This document shows positions 12,547-23,764 of a stretch of DNA of 64,000 nt, in pieces. The position numbers and the translations under genes were made by a program. Under the pieces are notes generated by a model that was not told the DNA's origin, did no database searches, and saw only the letters and a list, made by a program, of their open reading frames with translations. Position 1 is the stretch's first letter. Every line of letters starts with the position of its first letter. The DNA comes from Porphyra umbilicalis (Eukaryota; Rhodophyta; Bangiophyceae; Bangiales; Bangiaceae), in the NCBI GenBank assembly GCA_002049455.2, contig KV918770.1, positions 124,001 to 188,000 of the forward strand, read 5' to 3'.

Positions 12547-15500
12547 GCCCGAGTAATCAATCCAATTTTGAGTGATCCATCTTCGCGTCGCTGGAGTAAC
12601 AAAACGACGTCAGTGAAACACAACTTTGGCCTACAGAAAGGGCAAGAAGAACAAAGAAAAAGGCGGCACATGCCGTAAGTAAAAGAACGCTCTGCTCACG
12701 GCCTTCTCAGATCTGCCCTCAGATCTCTTTTCTGACAACATTCCACGACGCTATGCTCCATAGCGAGAAAAGTGATCCAAACACGCGTCAGGGACAATAC
12801 CAGTCGTTTGGATTGTGTCGCGGTGGTGGGGCAGGCAAGCAGGGCTCTGTCGCCGGGACTGCAGCAGGCCTGAGGACTATTCACGGTTCACACGACTCAC
12901 ATTCTGACTCATGATGATTTACATAGTAGAACAGCCAGGAGACTCAGATGCCTGCTCAAGGATTGGAGCACATCGAAGACCCTTCCCAGATTCCGAGTCA
13001 GATCCGTAACACCGCACTCAGCGACTCCCACTTACATTGTCAGCTTCTGTAAATGCGAATGAACAAGTCCATTTTTGCCGATCTTTCTTCACCAATTGCA
13101 CTTCCCATTGAGCGCTGTCGCGCCAACGCTATCCGTCTCTGGAGATGCCGCCGTCGCCGCCGCGCGTGCTTCCTCCCTTTCTGCTAGCAGTCGCCGCGCG
13201 TCGGGCGCGCCTTGCGAGTTCCTGCTCGGCGGCGACCGCAGCAGTGGGCGCGGCCGCCGTTCACCGTCATGGTCGGCAGGTGGGGCCGGCGCTTGGCGCC
13301 GCGGCGGCGCCAGCGCCAACGGCCGCAGCCATGGCCACCACTTCTGGCAGCAGCGACGCCAGCGACTCCGAGCGCTTGCGTGCTGCCACAGAAGCGTCTT
13401 CCACGGCCGGCCATTTACGGTGGGGGACGACCAGAGCCCGCATCGCCCCATCGGCGGCGACGGCCGCGGCAGACTCTCAAGCCCATATTTGTGGCGGTTT
13501 ACCCTTCGATGCTATGCGTTGCTCTCAACTCTTTGCTTAACAATAGTTGTGCAACAGTCGGACAGTGATTGTATGAGAGACCGGCCGTAGGTCGGGAAAA
13601 CGATTTGCTAACCTGCAGTAGACTCGTATGAGAACATGGAACAGGCAGTGAAAGACGGCAAAATACATGTACAGGGACCGAGCGTTACAGCTCTTGCGGT
13701 AGAGATGCGACACCTGTGACCATCAAGCGGCAGCACATGTGGCCATCAAGCGGCGATTGCGCGAGCGCAGCACAACAGACTGCCTACGAATGTGCTTCAA
13801 AAACTTGTACGACTTTCGAAGAGGACTACGGCTGGAGCCGATGGTCATCCAGCTGTCAGCCCGAGGTACCCCTTCCCACTATGCACACACGTTTCTTTGT
13901 ACAGCCGTCCTGAAATGCGCAGTAGGCGTTTTGCAGGCGGATGGTCCCAAAAGTAGAGTGTGGTGCTGTTCGAACGTCTCACTCTGGTCGCTCTGTCGCA
14001 ATTCACAAAAGAGCGCCCCTGCTGTGACATTTAGGAGCCGCCATCAGACGGCTGGACGGTCTTCTGAGAGCAGCTCACACGCACAGGTCCGATTGGCTCG
14101 CGGGGCCTCACTCATGTACGCGCCGGTACAGTGGGAGGCACCTCCCAAACTTTACAACTTCAATCTCCATGGAGGATACCTGTAGCAATGCGCAGGAACG
14201 CAATAGGGTGTCTGGTGTCGGCGTGTAGCTCTGTTTTGGGATGTTTACAATCGGATGGCTTTCCTTCTCGAGAGACCGGCACCATGGCACGTACTGCACA
14301 AGAACCCCATACGAGCCACTATATTTCGAGCCCCAGTCACGGACTCAATGGATACCATTCTATATGTGGTTGAGCGTACGGAGATATTATTAGGATTTAA
14401 TGAGCTTGTCGTACATGCCAAGCTGGCTGCAGCCATCTGAAGCACAGTCGGGATGCTCGTTTGGTGGAGGGCCTTCGACTTGTTTTCAGTCCATCCCGAC
14501 TAAAATCAAGTCAAAGCCCCCGGGAAATCGAAGTTCATTTACAATTACGTCAATCCCGTACACGTTGCTGAGCCGGCTTCTGAGCCAGATCTAAGCAACA
14601 GGTAACCGTGAATCAGCCTCTGCTATGCACACGCTAAATACATCGGCTTCCCGACTCAAGCTCGATGGAGCTCGAGTCAGACAACCCGACTTCCCCAAGC
14701 ACGATCTCAACTACATGAAACGTGGCACGCTAAGTATTAAGCAGAACAAGTACGCCCTTTGACATGTTGCGTTCAACCTGAACGCTTCAGCATTCAAGTG
14801 AATCAGGTTGAATTCCGTTCATGTTTGGCAAACCAAACCAAACGCTGACAACCCTGACCGTGCCCCAAACAACGTCGAATCACCTCGAACCACCCCCGAC
14901 AATTCACATAACTCCTTCACGGTCCAATAGTCCGGGTGGCAGAATAGAGGGTGCATGTTTTATTCGAAGGCGAAATACGGCACGGCACCCCTATTCAGGA
15001 CACGAGGACTATCCTGGACGCCCTCTCATTGGCTGATGGTCAAATGGGATGGATCCACAACGTGTCCCACGGCCTCGGAGCACCTGAAACGAGGACCGGC
15101 AAACGTTCGCACGCTACAGACAGGGCTGTATCTGACATGTGACCGAACGTTTGACCGAACGTTGGACGCTCCCAGACAGACACAGCCGGCTTGAGGCGTC
15201 GGAACGTATGAGCGAGACACGGACGCCGGACGAAGGGACACACCAGTACCTTGACTCCATGGGCTGGACACATGACACCTGAACGAAACGAGCCGTTCAA
15301 CATCGGGGAAAGTGGAGCACACGCGGGCTTGTCACGTTGAAACGGTCTCGTGTTAGTCGCGGTGATGGCGCACTCAGCTAACCGCAAATCGAGTACCCAA
15401 GGTGACGAAGTGTCAAGGACCTTGCACTAAACACGATACGTTGTCCTCGGAGTGGCGAAAAAACGACTGCGGGAGTCAAATCCACAGTGTGTGGCAGGAA

Positions 15501-15855
15501 ATGGTGCTTCGTGACTATCGGTCAACTTTCCGGTAAAGGTGTGTTGGTCAACTGTCCTCCTATTGTGACAGCCTCTGATACGTCCTTGATTGTGGATTGT
15601 GTGGTCCATCAGGGACCGTTCTGTTGAACAGGGGAGCATGCGTCAAACTTCCTCCCCGTTGGTATTATGCGAGGGGCAGCGGCAGGTCCGATGTCCTGTA
15701 TGGACCCGCCGATGCTCAGGGAGGGGTGAGGGCAGCAACGATATGCTGCCCAGTCCCGATGGCATTCTGGAAGTGGGGGGGCCGGCTGCTCAATCCGCGG
15801 CTGCACCCGTCGCGCTCCGTCCGCCAGCGACACGGAGGAGCACCGCGCTCGCGAC
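12547..15855. other. Spacer
   Basis: No gene is identified with confidence. An Ala-rich frame at 13145-13540 (+) contains MATTSGSSDASDSERLRAAT and has gene-like composition, but no domain, splice site or neighbour supports it. Small duplications are present, for example CATCAAGCGGC twice near 13722-13755 and CGAACGTT twice near 15143-15165. Nothing else is seen. Confidence 0.4.
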
Positions 15856-15966
15856 CACGGTAACCGCCGTGCTCGCGACCGCCGTGCTCGCGACCGCCGT
15901 GTTTGCGACCGCCGTGCTCGCGACCGCCGTGCTCACGACCGCCGTACTCGCAACCGCCGTGCTCCC
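15856..15966. repeat. 15-bp minisatellite
   Basis: About seven tandem copies of a 15-bp unit, consensus GCTCGCGACCGCCGT, with single-base variants. It sits just 50 bp upstream of the Harbinger transposase start, in its probable 5' leader or promoter. The unit length is a multiple of three and reads as a five-residue LATAV repeat in one + frame, but no gene is otherwise supported there. Confidence 0.8.
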
Positions 15967-16011
15967 GCCGCCCTGTTCCCATCGTGTGCGCAAGCACAGT
16001 ACTCCAGCTCC

Positions 16012-17850
16012 ATGGACGGCAGTTCCATGGGGGGTGGTTTCATGTCACTTGGCGGATGGGAGGGGGAGGAGGGTGGCAACGACGACGCGGCGACATCAGC
16101 CGTCGTCGCAGCGCATGTTGCTACGCTCCTGGAGTGGCGCCGTCGCGCTATGGCGGCGCGACGTGTGCAGCGCCCGCGATACCGCGGCTTCACGCCTGGC
16201 CGGGCGGTCAACAGGCCCCGCAATTCCGAGCTTGGTCTGCACAGTATTCTGCGGGACTACTTCGGCGTGGATGGCCTTCCCCCAGTTTACGGCCTGCGGG
16301 AGTTTGAGCGTCGTTTTCGCGTGCCTATGCCGGTTTTCCTGCGCATCTACCACGCTATTAAGGACCGCCCGTTCTGGGTACAGAGCGTGGACGGGACAGG
16401 GCGGCCGCAAGCGCATCCTCTGCAAAAGCTGGTTGCAGCGTTCCGGGTGCTCGGGTATGAGGAGTCGTGCGATCGCGCGGACGAGTACGTGCGGCTCTCC
16501 AGTTCAACGATATCTCGGGCGGTGACGCTCTTCACAGAGTTCATCGTGGACGAGTTCAGCCCCCGGTACCTGCGACCGCCCACCACGGCGGAAATCGGTA
16601 ACATCCTCGCCCGCAACGCTGAGCGTGGTTTTCGAGGGTGTCTCGGGTCGCGTGACTGTTCTCACTGGCAGTGGTCCGCTTGCCCCAAGGGGCGTGCGGG
16701 CACCTACCAGTGCCGCGATGGCCAGCGGTTTATCGTGATTGAGGCTATCTGTGACGAGGACACTTGGATATACCACATTTTTTCTGGGTGTCCCGGCAGC
16801 CTGAATGATATTAACGTCCTGTACCAATCTCCGTTGTATATGGATGTGATCACCGGCAAATGGCCCCCGCGTGACTGTCCGTTCACTGTGAATGGCAATA
16901 CTCGCACCTTGCTATATTACCTAGTGGTCGGCATTTATCCTCGCTTCGCGTTTTTCGTCGCCACTTATCCGAACCCCCAAACTCGAGAGCAACGGACTTT
17001 CAACCGCCTGCACGAGGCGCTACGCAAGGACTTGGAGCGCCTCTTTGGGATCCTGACGGCACGCTTCCACATTATGCTGAACCCGTGCCGGTACTGGTCG
17101 GTACCTCGAATGGTGCTGACCACGCAAACCGTTGCAATTTTGCATAACATGGTTGTCGAGACCCGCCGCGACGGGTTTGTGTCGCGGTCGCGCTCGTCGG
17201 TGCACGGGGGGGGTGGCGGCGGGACTGTCGGGACGGTGGCCGCCGGAGCGGCGGAGGCGGATGGGGCGGACGGGGAGGGCGGCACCGCCGATGCGGGCGG
17301 CGCCGCGGGCGCGGGCGCCGCCGGTGGCGGTGGTGAAGCGGCGGGTGGTGGTGGGGCGGGCGGCGCCGACGCGGGCGCGGGCGCCGCCGGTGGCGGTGGT
17401 GGAGCGGCGGGCGCTGGTGGGGCGGGCGGCGGCGACGCTGGCGCGGGCGCCGCCGGTGGCGGTGGTGGAGCGTTGGGCGCTGGTAAGGCGGGCGGCGCCG
17501 ACGCGGGCGCGATCGCCGCCTGTGCCGGCCCTGGAGCGGCGGCTGGTGCTGGGGCCGGCGGCGCCGACGCAGGTGCGGGCACAGCCGGTGGCGGCACTGA
17601 AGCGGGGGGCGCTGGCAGTACGGGGGCCGTCGGGGTTGCTGCGGGTGCGCTAGGGGATCTACAGCAGACCCCCGGCGTTCCGCCCTCTCATGTCGGGGGC
17701 GCTCCAGTGGCGCCAATTAGCGAGTTTGTGCGCATCCTCATGGCCACCGGCGAGGCAAAGTCCGCCGCAGAGCACAAGGCGCTTCGCGACGACCTGTGTG
17801 CGCATGTTTTTGCGCAGCGAGGTGAGCTGCTGGAGCCGTATGTTGATTGA
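16012..17850 (+). CDS. PIF/Harbinger transposase (DDE_Tnp_4 / plant transposon protein type)
   Basis: An uninterrupted 612-aa frame. Residues ~60-390 follow the plant-type PIF/Harbinger transposase: HTH-like region ~95-190, SRDCSHWQW (first Asp, residue 215), GSLNDINVLYQSPL (second Asp, 266), GNTRTLLYY and GIYPRFA, and RKDLERLFG (Glu, 342). Such enzymes act in the nucleus, cut at short TIRs and usually leave 3-bp duplications, helped by a Myb-like partner. From memory, relatives have an Asp in 'DGIYP' where this one has Val (residue 306), so activity is uncertain. Residues ~395-560 are a Gly/Ala low-complexity insert not usual for the family, followed by a normal-looking helical tail (EFVRILMATGEAKS). 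The start is the first ATG, just after the 15-bp minisatellite. No introns are needed. A partner gene lies at 20910-23225 on the other strand. The element's TIRs were not found by eye. Confidence 0.88.
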   Translation: MDGSSMGGGFMSLGGWEGEEGGNDDAATSAVVAAHVATLLEWRRRAMAARRVQRPRYRGFTPGRAVNRPRNSELGLHSILRDYFGVDGLPPVYGLREFERRFRVPMPVFLRIYHAIKDRPFWVQSVDGTGRPQAHPLQKLVAAFRVLGYEESCDRADEYVRLSSSTISRAVTLFTEFIVDEFSPRYLRPPTTAEIGNILARNAERGFRGCLGSRDCSHWQWSACPKGRAGTYQCRDGQRFIVIEAICDEDTWIYHIFSGCPGSLNDINVLYQSPLYMDVITGKWPPRDCPFTVNGNTRTLLYYLVVGIYPRFAFFVATYPNPQTREQRTFNRLHEALRKDLERLFGILTARFHIMLNPCRYWSVPRMVLTTQTVAILHNMVVETRRDGFVSRSRSSVHGGGGGGTVGTVAAGAAEADGADGEGGTADAGGAAGAGAAGGGGEAAGGGGAGGADAGAGAAGGGGGAAGAGGAGGGDAGAGAAGGGGGALGAGKAGGADAGAIAACAGPGAAAGAGAGGADAGAGTAGGGTEAGGAGSTGAVGVAAGALGDLQQTPGVPPSHVGGAPVAPISEFVRILMATGEAKSAAEHKALRDDLCAHVFAQRGELLEPYVD

Positions 17851-18049
17851 GCCTTGTTGTCTTTCCTTTTTTTCCGTCATCTGAATCTTTGTCGCCATCT
17901 TTTTGTGATATGGTACGATGTGCACCATGTTCTCTATTCAGTGGTTTTGTTTCTTACGCTACGTTCGGGAAACGGTGATTCATCAGGTGCGATGGTGTGA
18001 TCCTCTCCTTTTCCTTTCAGATTTTATTTACGATGGCGGCAGCACAGGG

Positions 18050-19320
18050 TTGGGCGGCGGCAGCCGCCGTTCTTGTCGCGCTTGCACGACGGCGGCCGCA
18101 CGAGCAGCCGACCGCCGAAGACGCTTGTGCTACACGGCACCCGCAGCGGCCGCCGCCGAACGTCACTTTGCACGGCGGCCACCGTACTTGTCGTTGCGCT
18201 TCGGCCGCCGCCCTTGGTATTGTTGTGAGGCGGCTGCCTCACCTGCTGTTGTGTCCTGGCGGGGTGCCGGGCGGCACCAGCCACTGGTGTGATTGCACGG
18301 CGGCCGCCGCGCGTCTTGTTGTTGCGCTGCGGCCGCCGTGTCAAAGGGCGCGGCGCGGCGATCGCCGCACATTGGCCGCCGCCGACCCCGTCGCCACGGC
18401 GCGGCAGCCGCCGCACGTGGGCCGGCGCGGTGGCCGCCACACTTGTTGATGCACTGCGGTGGTCACCCTTTGTGTGGTTGCACGGCAGCCGCCGCGCGTC
18501 TTGTTGTTCCGCTGCGGCCGCCGTGTGAACGGGAGCGGCGGGGCGACCGCCGCACGTGTTGTCGCTCAGCGGTGGCCGCCGCACGTGTTGCTGGACCGCA
18601 TCGGCGGCCGCCGACCCCGTCGTCACTGCGCGGCCGCCACCGCACGTGCTCCGGCGCGGCGGCCGCCATACTTGTTGATGCACTGCGGCGGTCGCCCTTG
18701 GTGTGGTTGCACGGCAGCCGCCGCGCGACTTGGTTATCGCTGCGGCCGTCGTGTAAACGGGCGCGGCGGGGCGACAGCCGCACGTGTTGTCGTTCAGCGG
18801 CGGCCGCCGCACGTGTTGCTGGAGCGCATCGGCGGCCGCCAACCCCGTCGTCACGGCGCGGCCGCCGCCGCACGTGGTCCGGCGCGGCGGCCGCCACACT
18901 TGTTGATTCACTGCGCCTCTTGTTGTTGCGCTGCGGCCGCCGTGTAAAAGGGCGCGGCGCGGCGACCGCCGCACGTGTTGTTGCTCAGCGGCGGCCGCCG
19001 CACGTGTTGTCGTGGAGCAGCGCGACGGCCGCCACACTTGTTGCTGCTCTGCGGCGGCCGCCGCCGTTGTTGTCACTTCGCGGCCGCCGCCGCACGAGGT
19101 CCGGCGCGGCGGCCGTTACACTTGTTGATGCGCTACGGCGGTCGCCCTAGGTGTGGTTGCACGGCGGCCGCCGCGCGACTTGGTCATCGCTGCGGCCGCC
19201 GTGTAAACGGGCGCGGCGGGGCGACCGCCGCACGTGTTGTCGCTCAGCGGCGGCCGCCGCACGCGTTGCTGCTGCGTGTTGCTGCAGCGCATCACGACGG
19301 CCGCCGCGCTTGTTAAGGCT
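18050..19320. repeat. ~228-bp GC-rich tandem array (about 5 units)
   Basis: The landmark TTGATGCACTGCGG recurs at about 18445, 18674, 18902 (variant) and 19124 (two units on), a spacing of ~225-229 bp. Each unit carries several GCGGCCGC octamers and the palindrome CACGTG inside GCCGCACGTGTTG. Units differ by scattered substitutions and small length changes. Frames are open on both strands, but their products are Arg/Pro/Ala filler; since 228 is a multiple of three, a decayed repeat protein is possible. The array follows the Harbinger transposase directly. Confidence 0.75.
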
Positions 19321-19329
19321 GTGAAGCAT

Positions 19330-20290
19330 GGCGGATTGCCGCTCATGTCGTAAAGGCCCCGTCCCCTTCCCCAACGCCGGCCACCGCGGCAAGGCCGGGC
19401 CCGTTCCCCCCCCTCTCTCTTGCCACCGCGTCGCCAGAACGGAACCCGTCCCCCCCCACCACACCAGTCATCTCATCGCCGTGCGGCTGCCGGTGGGAGG
19501 CGTCGCGAAAGCGGCGGCCTCCAGCCCTCGCAGTGGGCGCTGGTAGCCGCTGCACACACAGCGCAAAGTCGAGGCACATTTCCTCCCCCCCAATGAATGC
19601 ACCACATCGCCGTCCACGCCGCGCCACCCAGCTGGCCGCGAGGGCGGTGCGCGCACGCGGCCAAAGGTGCGCCACATCCCCACCCCATCTCCCCGCGGGC
19701 GCACACACGCGGTCTGTTGTCGTCCGGCGGTTGGCGGTCTCGCGATCGCTGCGGCCGCCAGCGCTCGCACTGGGCTCTGGTGGCCGCCGGATGTAAGGCG
19801 CAAACACAGGTCCCATCCCTCCCCCCGACGAACGCATTGTCGTGCGCACCGAGCCACTTAGCTGTCGGCGCGGGTGGCACGCGTGGACGCGCGCGGCCTA
19901 AGCTTCGGCGCATACCACCCCCCCTCCACACAGGCACGCAGGCTGTCAGCAGTCGGCCGCCGGTGAGCGGCCTCGCTAAATCGGCGGCCGAGAGCTCTCG
20001 CAGTTTGCGCGCAGGCAGGCGCGGCACACACAGCGCAAATGTTGTACTGGGAGGATCCCCCCCGCCACACCAGCGACCGCGCTGGTGCGGGCCGCGCCAC
20101 TCAGCAGGCCGCGCGAGCGGCGGGCGCGGAGGCACGTGGGCACTGGTCCGCCGCATCCCTCCCCCCCCGCCGCCGGGAGGCACGCGCGCGGTTGCCGCGC
20201 GGCCGCTGGTGGGCGGCCTCGTGGTGGCCGCGGCTGCCAGCGCTCGAAATGTGCGCTGTTGACAGACCCCCGGGCGCCTTTGCAGCCTTG
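19330..20290. repeat. Diverged ~236-bp tandem array (about 4 units)
   Basis: Blocks containing GCGCAAA, then a C-rich tract, then a GCCACxxAGCxGGCCGCG motif, then GGCGGCCTCG and GCxGCGGCCGCCAGCGCTCG recur about every 235-237 bp (for example GCGCAAA near 19561, 19798 and 20034). The units are more diverged than those of the array just before and share no obvious unit with it beyond GC richness. Open frames across it follow the repeat and are not convincing genes. Confidence 0.6.
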
Positions 20291-20909
20291 ATAGGCTGGA
20301 TTGGCTGGATGGTGACAGTCGCCGAGACTGCTGACAGATCGACCACGAAAAGAGTGTATACCCATTAATACGTATTAAGATGAGCCGCGGTGACGACCGA
20401 AAGAGCCCGACGTGCACACCAATGACAGCCGCCCCCCCCCGGCAACTGCGGCTGCACCCTCCCCTGTGGCACGAGAGGCCGATTTGGGGGCCCGCGCGGC
20501 CTGTGGCACGAGCAGCACTGTCTCTCGCCAAGTCGTCAGCCGCCTTCCAGCGTGCGCGCATTGCAAGCCGCCGTGCCAGAGCTGGTCGTGCCACGCGCCC
20601 GTCGTGCCACGCGCCCGTCCCGCACCCAGGCTATTTCGCGAGTACGACGGTGATAGGAAAAAAAAAAAACCCTGCCCAACGGGGAAAAAAAGAAACCATC
20701 TACAGCTATGAGTACACACCCTCAGCACAACACCGACCACGACACTCCCGCACAGACAAAATGCGCGACACATACACAGAAAAACAACGCAAACAAAGAA
20801 GTTCCGTACAAAGATGCACAGCGAGCGACACACAAAGAGCATTTGCGGGCCAAGAAAAAGAGAAAAGACGAGAACACGAACAAGACGAGACGCAACAGTC
20901 ATTGTTAAC
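20291..20909. other. Spacer / 3' flank of the Harbinger partner gene
   Basis: Lower-GC sequence with A-runs (20660-20671 and near 20683). It lies just downstream of the stop of the minus-strand gene at 20910 and may include its 3' untranslated region. No gene is seen. Confidence 0.4.
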
Positions 20910-23225
20910 TCAAGCACCATCTTCCGAGTCGCTCCCGACCGAGTTACTCGACTCGGACGAGGAGCGGCCGCCGTAGCGCGCGAACTTGGCAATAATGTCT
21001 GCGTCAAAGCCGTCAAAGCCGCCGCCGTCGGACGTCGACTCGTCGGACGACGACACCGACGGCGGCGGCAGGTTGCGGCGCTGCTGTGGACGCTCAGGGG
21101 GGGGAGCGGTCTCCGCGGGCCCGGACGTAGAGGCGGCGGCAGCCGCTGGTACAGACAATGCGGCCGCTGCCGCGGACACGAGTGACTTGGACGGCGTGGC
21201 AGCAGTCGCGGCCGCTTCTGGTGACGGCTTGGTCATATCGATGGTCGTCGGCAGCGGGGACGCCAAGGCGGCGGTCGCGTTCTTCAGCTTGGTCGCCATC
21301 GCCCGGCGGCCGCGCAGAGTCGAAGCCGCTTGCCTCGCGGCCACCGGCGGTGTCGGCAAAGTCTTTTTGGCGGCCGCCGCCAATGTGAGCAGCTCAGCAC
21401 CCGCAGCCGGCCTCGGCGGCATAGCGGCGGCCGCCGTAGAGGACGACGCAGCGCCTGGGCTAAGAGCCGGCGACGCAGGAGCGGCGGCCGCCAGCGGCAG
21501 ACCCTGAGATGCACTAAGGGCGGCCGCCGCCGCAAGTGGGCGAGCACGAGACGCAGCCGCGCGAGTAGAAGCAGGCCGAACACGCGATACGGCCGCGGCC
21601 GTCGTCAACGGCCGCGACGGCGGAGCAGTAGCGGCCGCCGCTCCTCGAGCGGCCGCCTTCACCGCGCGAATTGCTGCGAGCCGAGCCCGCGATACGGCCG
21701 CGGCCGCCGTCAACGGCCGCGTCGGCGGAGCAGTAGCAGTAGCGGCCGCCGCTCCTCGAGCGGCCGCCTGCGCCGATGACGCCGCTGCGGCAGCCGCCGA
21801 CAAAGCAGCGGCAGCCGCAATGGCAGAAGAAGCGGTGGGCGTCTTAGACGCTTGCGTTCTGCCCGAAGTGGGAGCAGCACGGCCGCCCCCTGGTGGCAAG
21901 CTCGCCGCCGCCGGTGCCAATGTTGACCTACCGGCAGCCGCCGACAATGCGCGCGCGGCGGAGGCAGAGCCGGCAGCCACCGATGCAGGGGATGAAGATG
22001 CACCTTCGGCGGCCGCCGACGCTGAAGAAGTACCTTCGGCGGCCGCCGACGCTGAAGACGCCCCATCCGCGGCCGCCGGCGCGGCACCTGACAACTTGTC
22101 GGGATGCGTGTTGCCTGAGGGCACCAGGAAGACGTCGCCGTCGCCGTCGAAGGGCATGGCCTTGATCGACTCGGGCACCGCTGCTTCCCCCGAGGCCGAG
22201 ATGTCGTCAACGGGTGACCCGCTCGCCGCCGCACCGGCGGGGGGCGGAGCCGCATCACCAGCCCCGTCGGCGGCGTCGCCCAACACCCCTTCGGCGGCGG
22301 CCAACTCGCCACGAGGCACCTTGATGCCCTCCTTGGCCATCATGTTCTTGGTCTGATGCGCCCAGTACGCCGCCCCCATCGCAGTCTCGCGCATGAAGGG
22401 CTGGCTGAATGCGATCATCATTGTCCGCTGCTCCGTCGCGTCGCCAAGCTTCTCCACCGCGCTGGCGACGCGGCCGATCGTTCGGTCATCCGCAATGGTC
22501 TCGGCGCGGGCACGCTTGGCCGCCTTGGTACCCAGGGGGCGGTCCCCTCACGGCTCGTCGTCACTGTCGATGACGTCGACCGCCGCCAGTGCGCCACCAG
22601 CATTGTTGTCTCCGGCCGCATTCGCTGCGGCCGCCGGTGCCGGGTCGCCGTCGACAGCCTGCTGCTCCGCGGCGTCGCCACCGCCATGGACTCCAGCGGC
22701 GGCCGCCACTCTTGCCGCCGCTTTCAATTGCTTGTCGGTGGCCTTCTTCTGCATGGAGGCAAAGGCGGCGGCCGCCGACTTGAAACGGTCTTGGTCCTTG
22801 AGCTGCTCCCAGTAATGCGCCCAGGGGCACGACACCTGCTTTTTGCGGCGCTTGGTGGTCTTGCCCTTGGCGACATCGTCCTCGTGGTCGCCGCGGATGC
22901 GGCTGTAGATGTTGCTGCTGCAGTAGAGCCCCTCCGCACAGTTGACTAGGTCTGCGTGGGTCGCAATGCCCGTCAGCTTCGAGAGACGCGCCTGCACAAC
23001 ACAGCTGGAGAACTCCATCACGTCGGCCACGATCTTGACCCACTGCTTACCCATCGCGTCAAACCCCCGCTGCTCCCATGCCGCGCCGCCCGGCTCTCCG
23101 CGGAGCAGCTGCAGCCAGCCCGTCAGAACCCGGCGCTAAAAGTCCTTGCCCGACTGGTCGGTCCCACGGATTGGGTTGTTCGCCTCGATAAGCCACGCCT
23201 TGGTTATTGCATCGTTCTCCGCCAT
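20910..23225 (-). pseudogene. PIF/Harbinger ORF1: Myb/SANT-like DNA-binding partner (NAM-associated C-terminal type), two in-frame stops
   Basis: From ATG 23225 one frame runs 772 codons to TGA 20912-20910, broken by TAG at 23138-23136 (codon 30) and TGA at 22550-22548 (codon 226). The N-terminus reads KAWLIEANNPIRGTDQSGKDF, the Myb/SANT-like signature of Harbinger ORF1 proteins. The first stop sits where relatives have the Trp of 'FW.RV', so a single TGG-to-TAG change would explain it. Later come CAEGLYCSSNIY, WAHYWEQLKDQDRFKS, and after the second stop RPLGTKAAKRARAE, the hallmark of the NAM-associated C-terminal domain. The last ~400 codons are Ala-rich and end in an acidic/Ser tail. Known role of the family: binds the transposase and element ends and carries them into the nucleus. 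It lies opposite the transposase at 16012-17850, so the two may be halves of one decayed element. Confidence 0.75.
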
Positions 23226-23764
23226 TGTTCACGCTGGTCCGCGCCCCATGCTGCCTAAAATGCGCGGCCGCCGGCACGACGACGGGTCGCTGGCGGCAGG
23301 GGGGGTCGGCCAACCGTGCGGCGCTGGACGGGTGGCCGACTGACAGCACCGTCGGCAGGGACAGAGTCTGCCACCGGCCGACTGGACGCGCCGGCAGCAG
23401 CGACAGAGTCGGCAGCCGGCCGTCCGACGGCAGCGGCGGCAGGGGTAGAGGCGGCGGCGGCACCAACGGAGTCGGCGGCGGCCAAGTACTGTCCTTGCAC
23501 GTACGCCAAGGCCGCCGCCGCTCTGCTCGAAGCCTGCGCCGCCTCTGTTGCAGCAACACTCGCCTTGGTAGCTTCAACTTTGGCCCGCGCTGCGGCGGCG
23601 ACCGCCGCCCGCTACTTCGCCGACGCGGTCGCCGACTCGGCTGCCGCTGCGGTCGCAGTAGCCGCCGCCTCGGCGGAGGCGACCGCAGCCGCAGAGGCGG
23701 CGGCGACCGAGGTGCGATGAACAGCCGCCCGATCCTGAGGGTTGCAAATGAGGACGAAGCGCCG

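Noticed and set aside
15590-16525. 311-codon frame upstream of and overlapping the Harbinger transposase
   Set aside because: It runs through the 15-bp repeat and then out of frame over conserved transposase codons.
18024-19346. 350-codon minus-strand frame and several plus-strand frames
   Set aside because: They simply track the 228-bp tandem units; no strand has convincing protein text.
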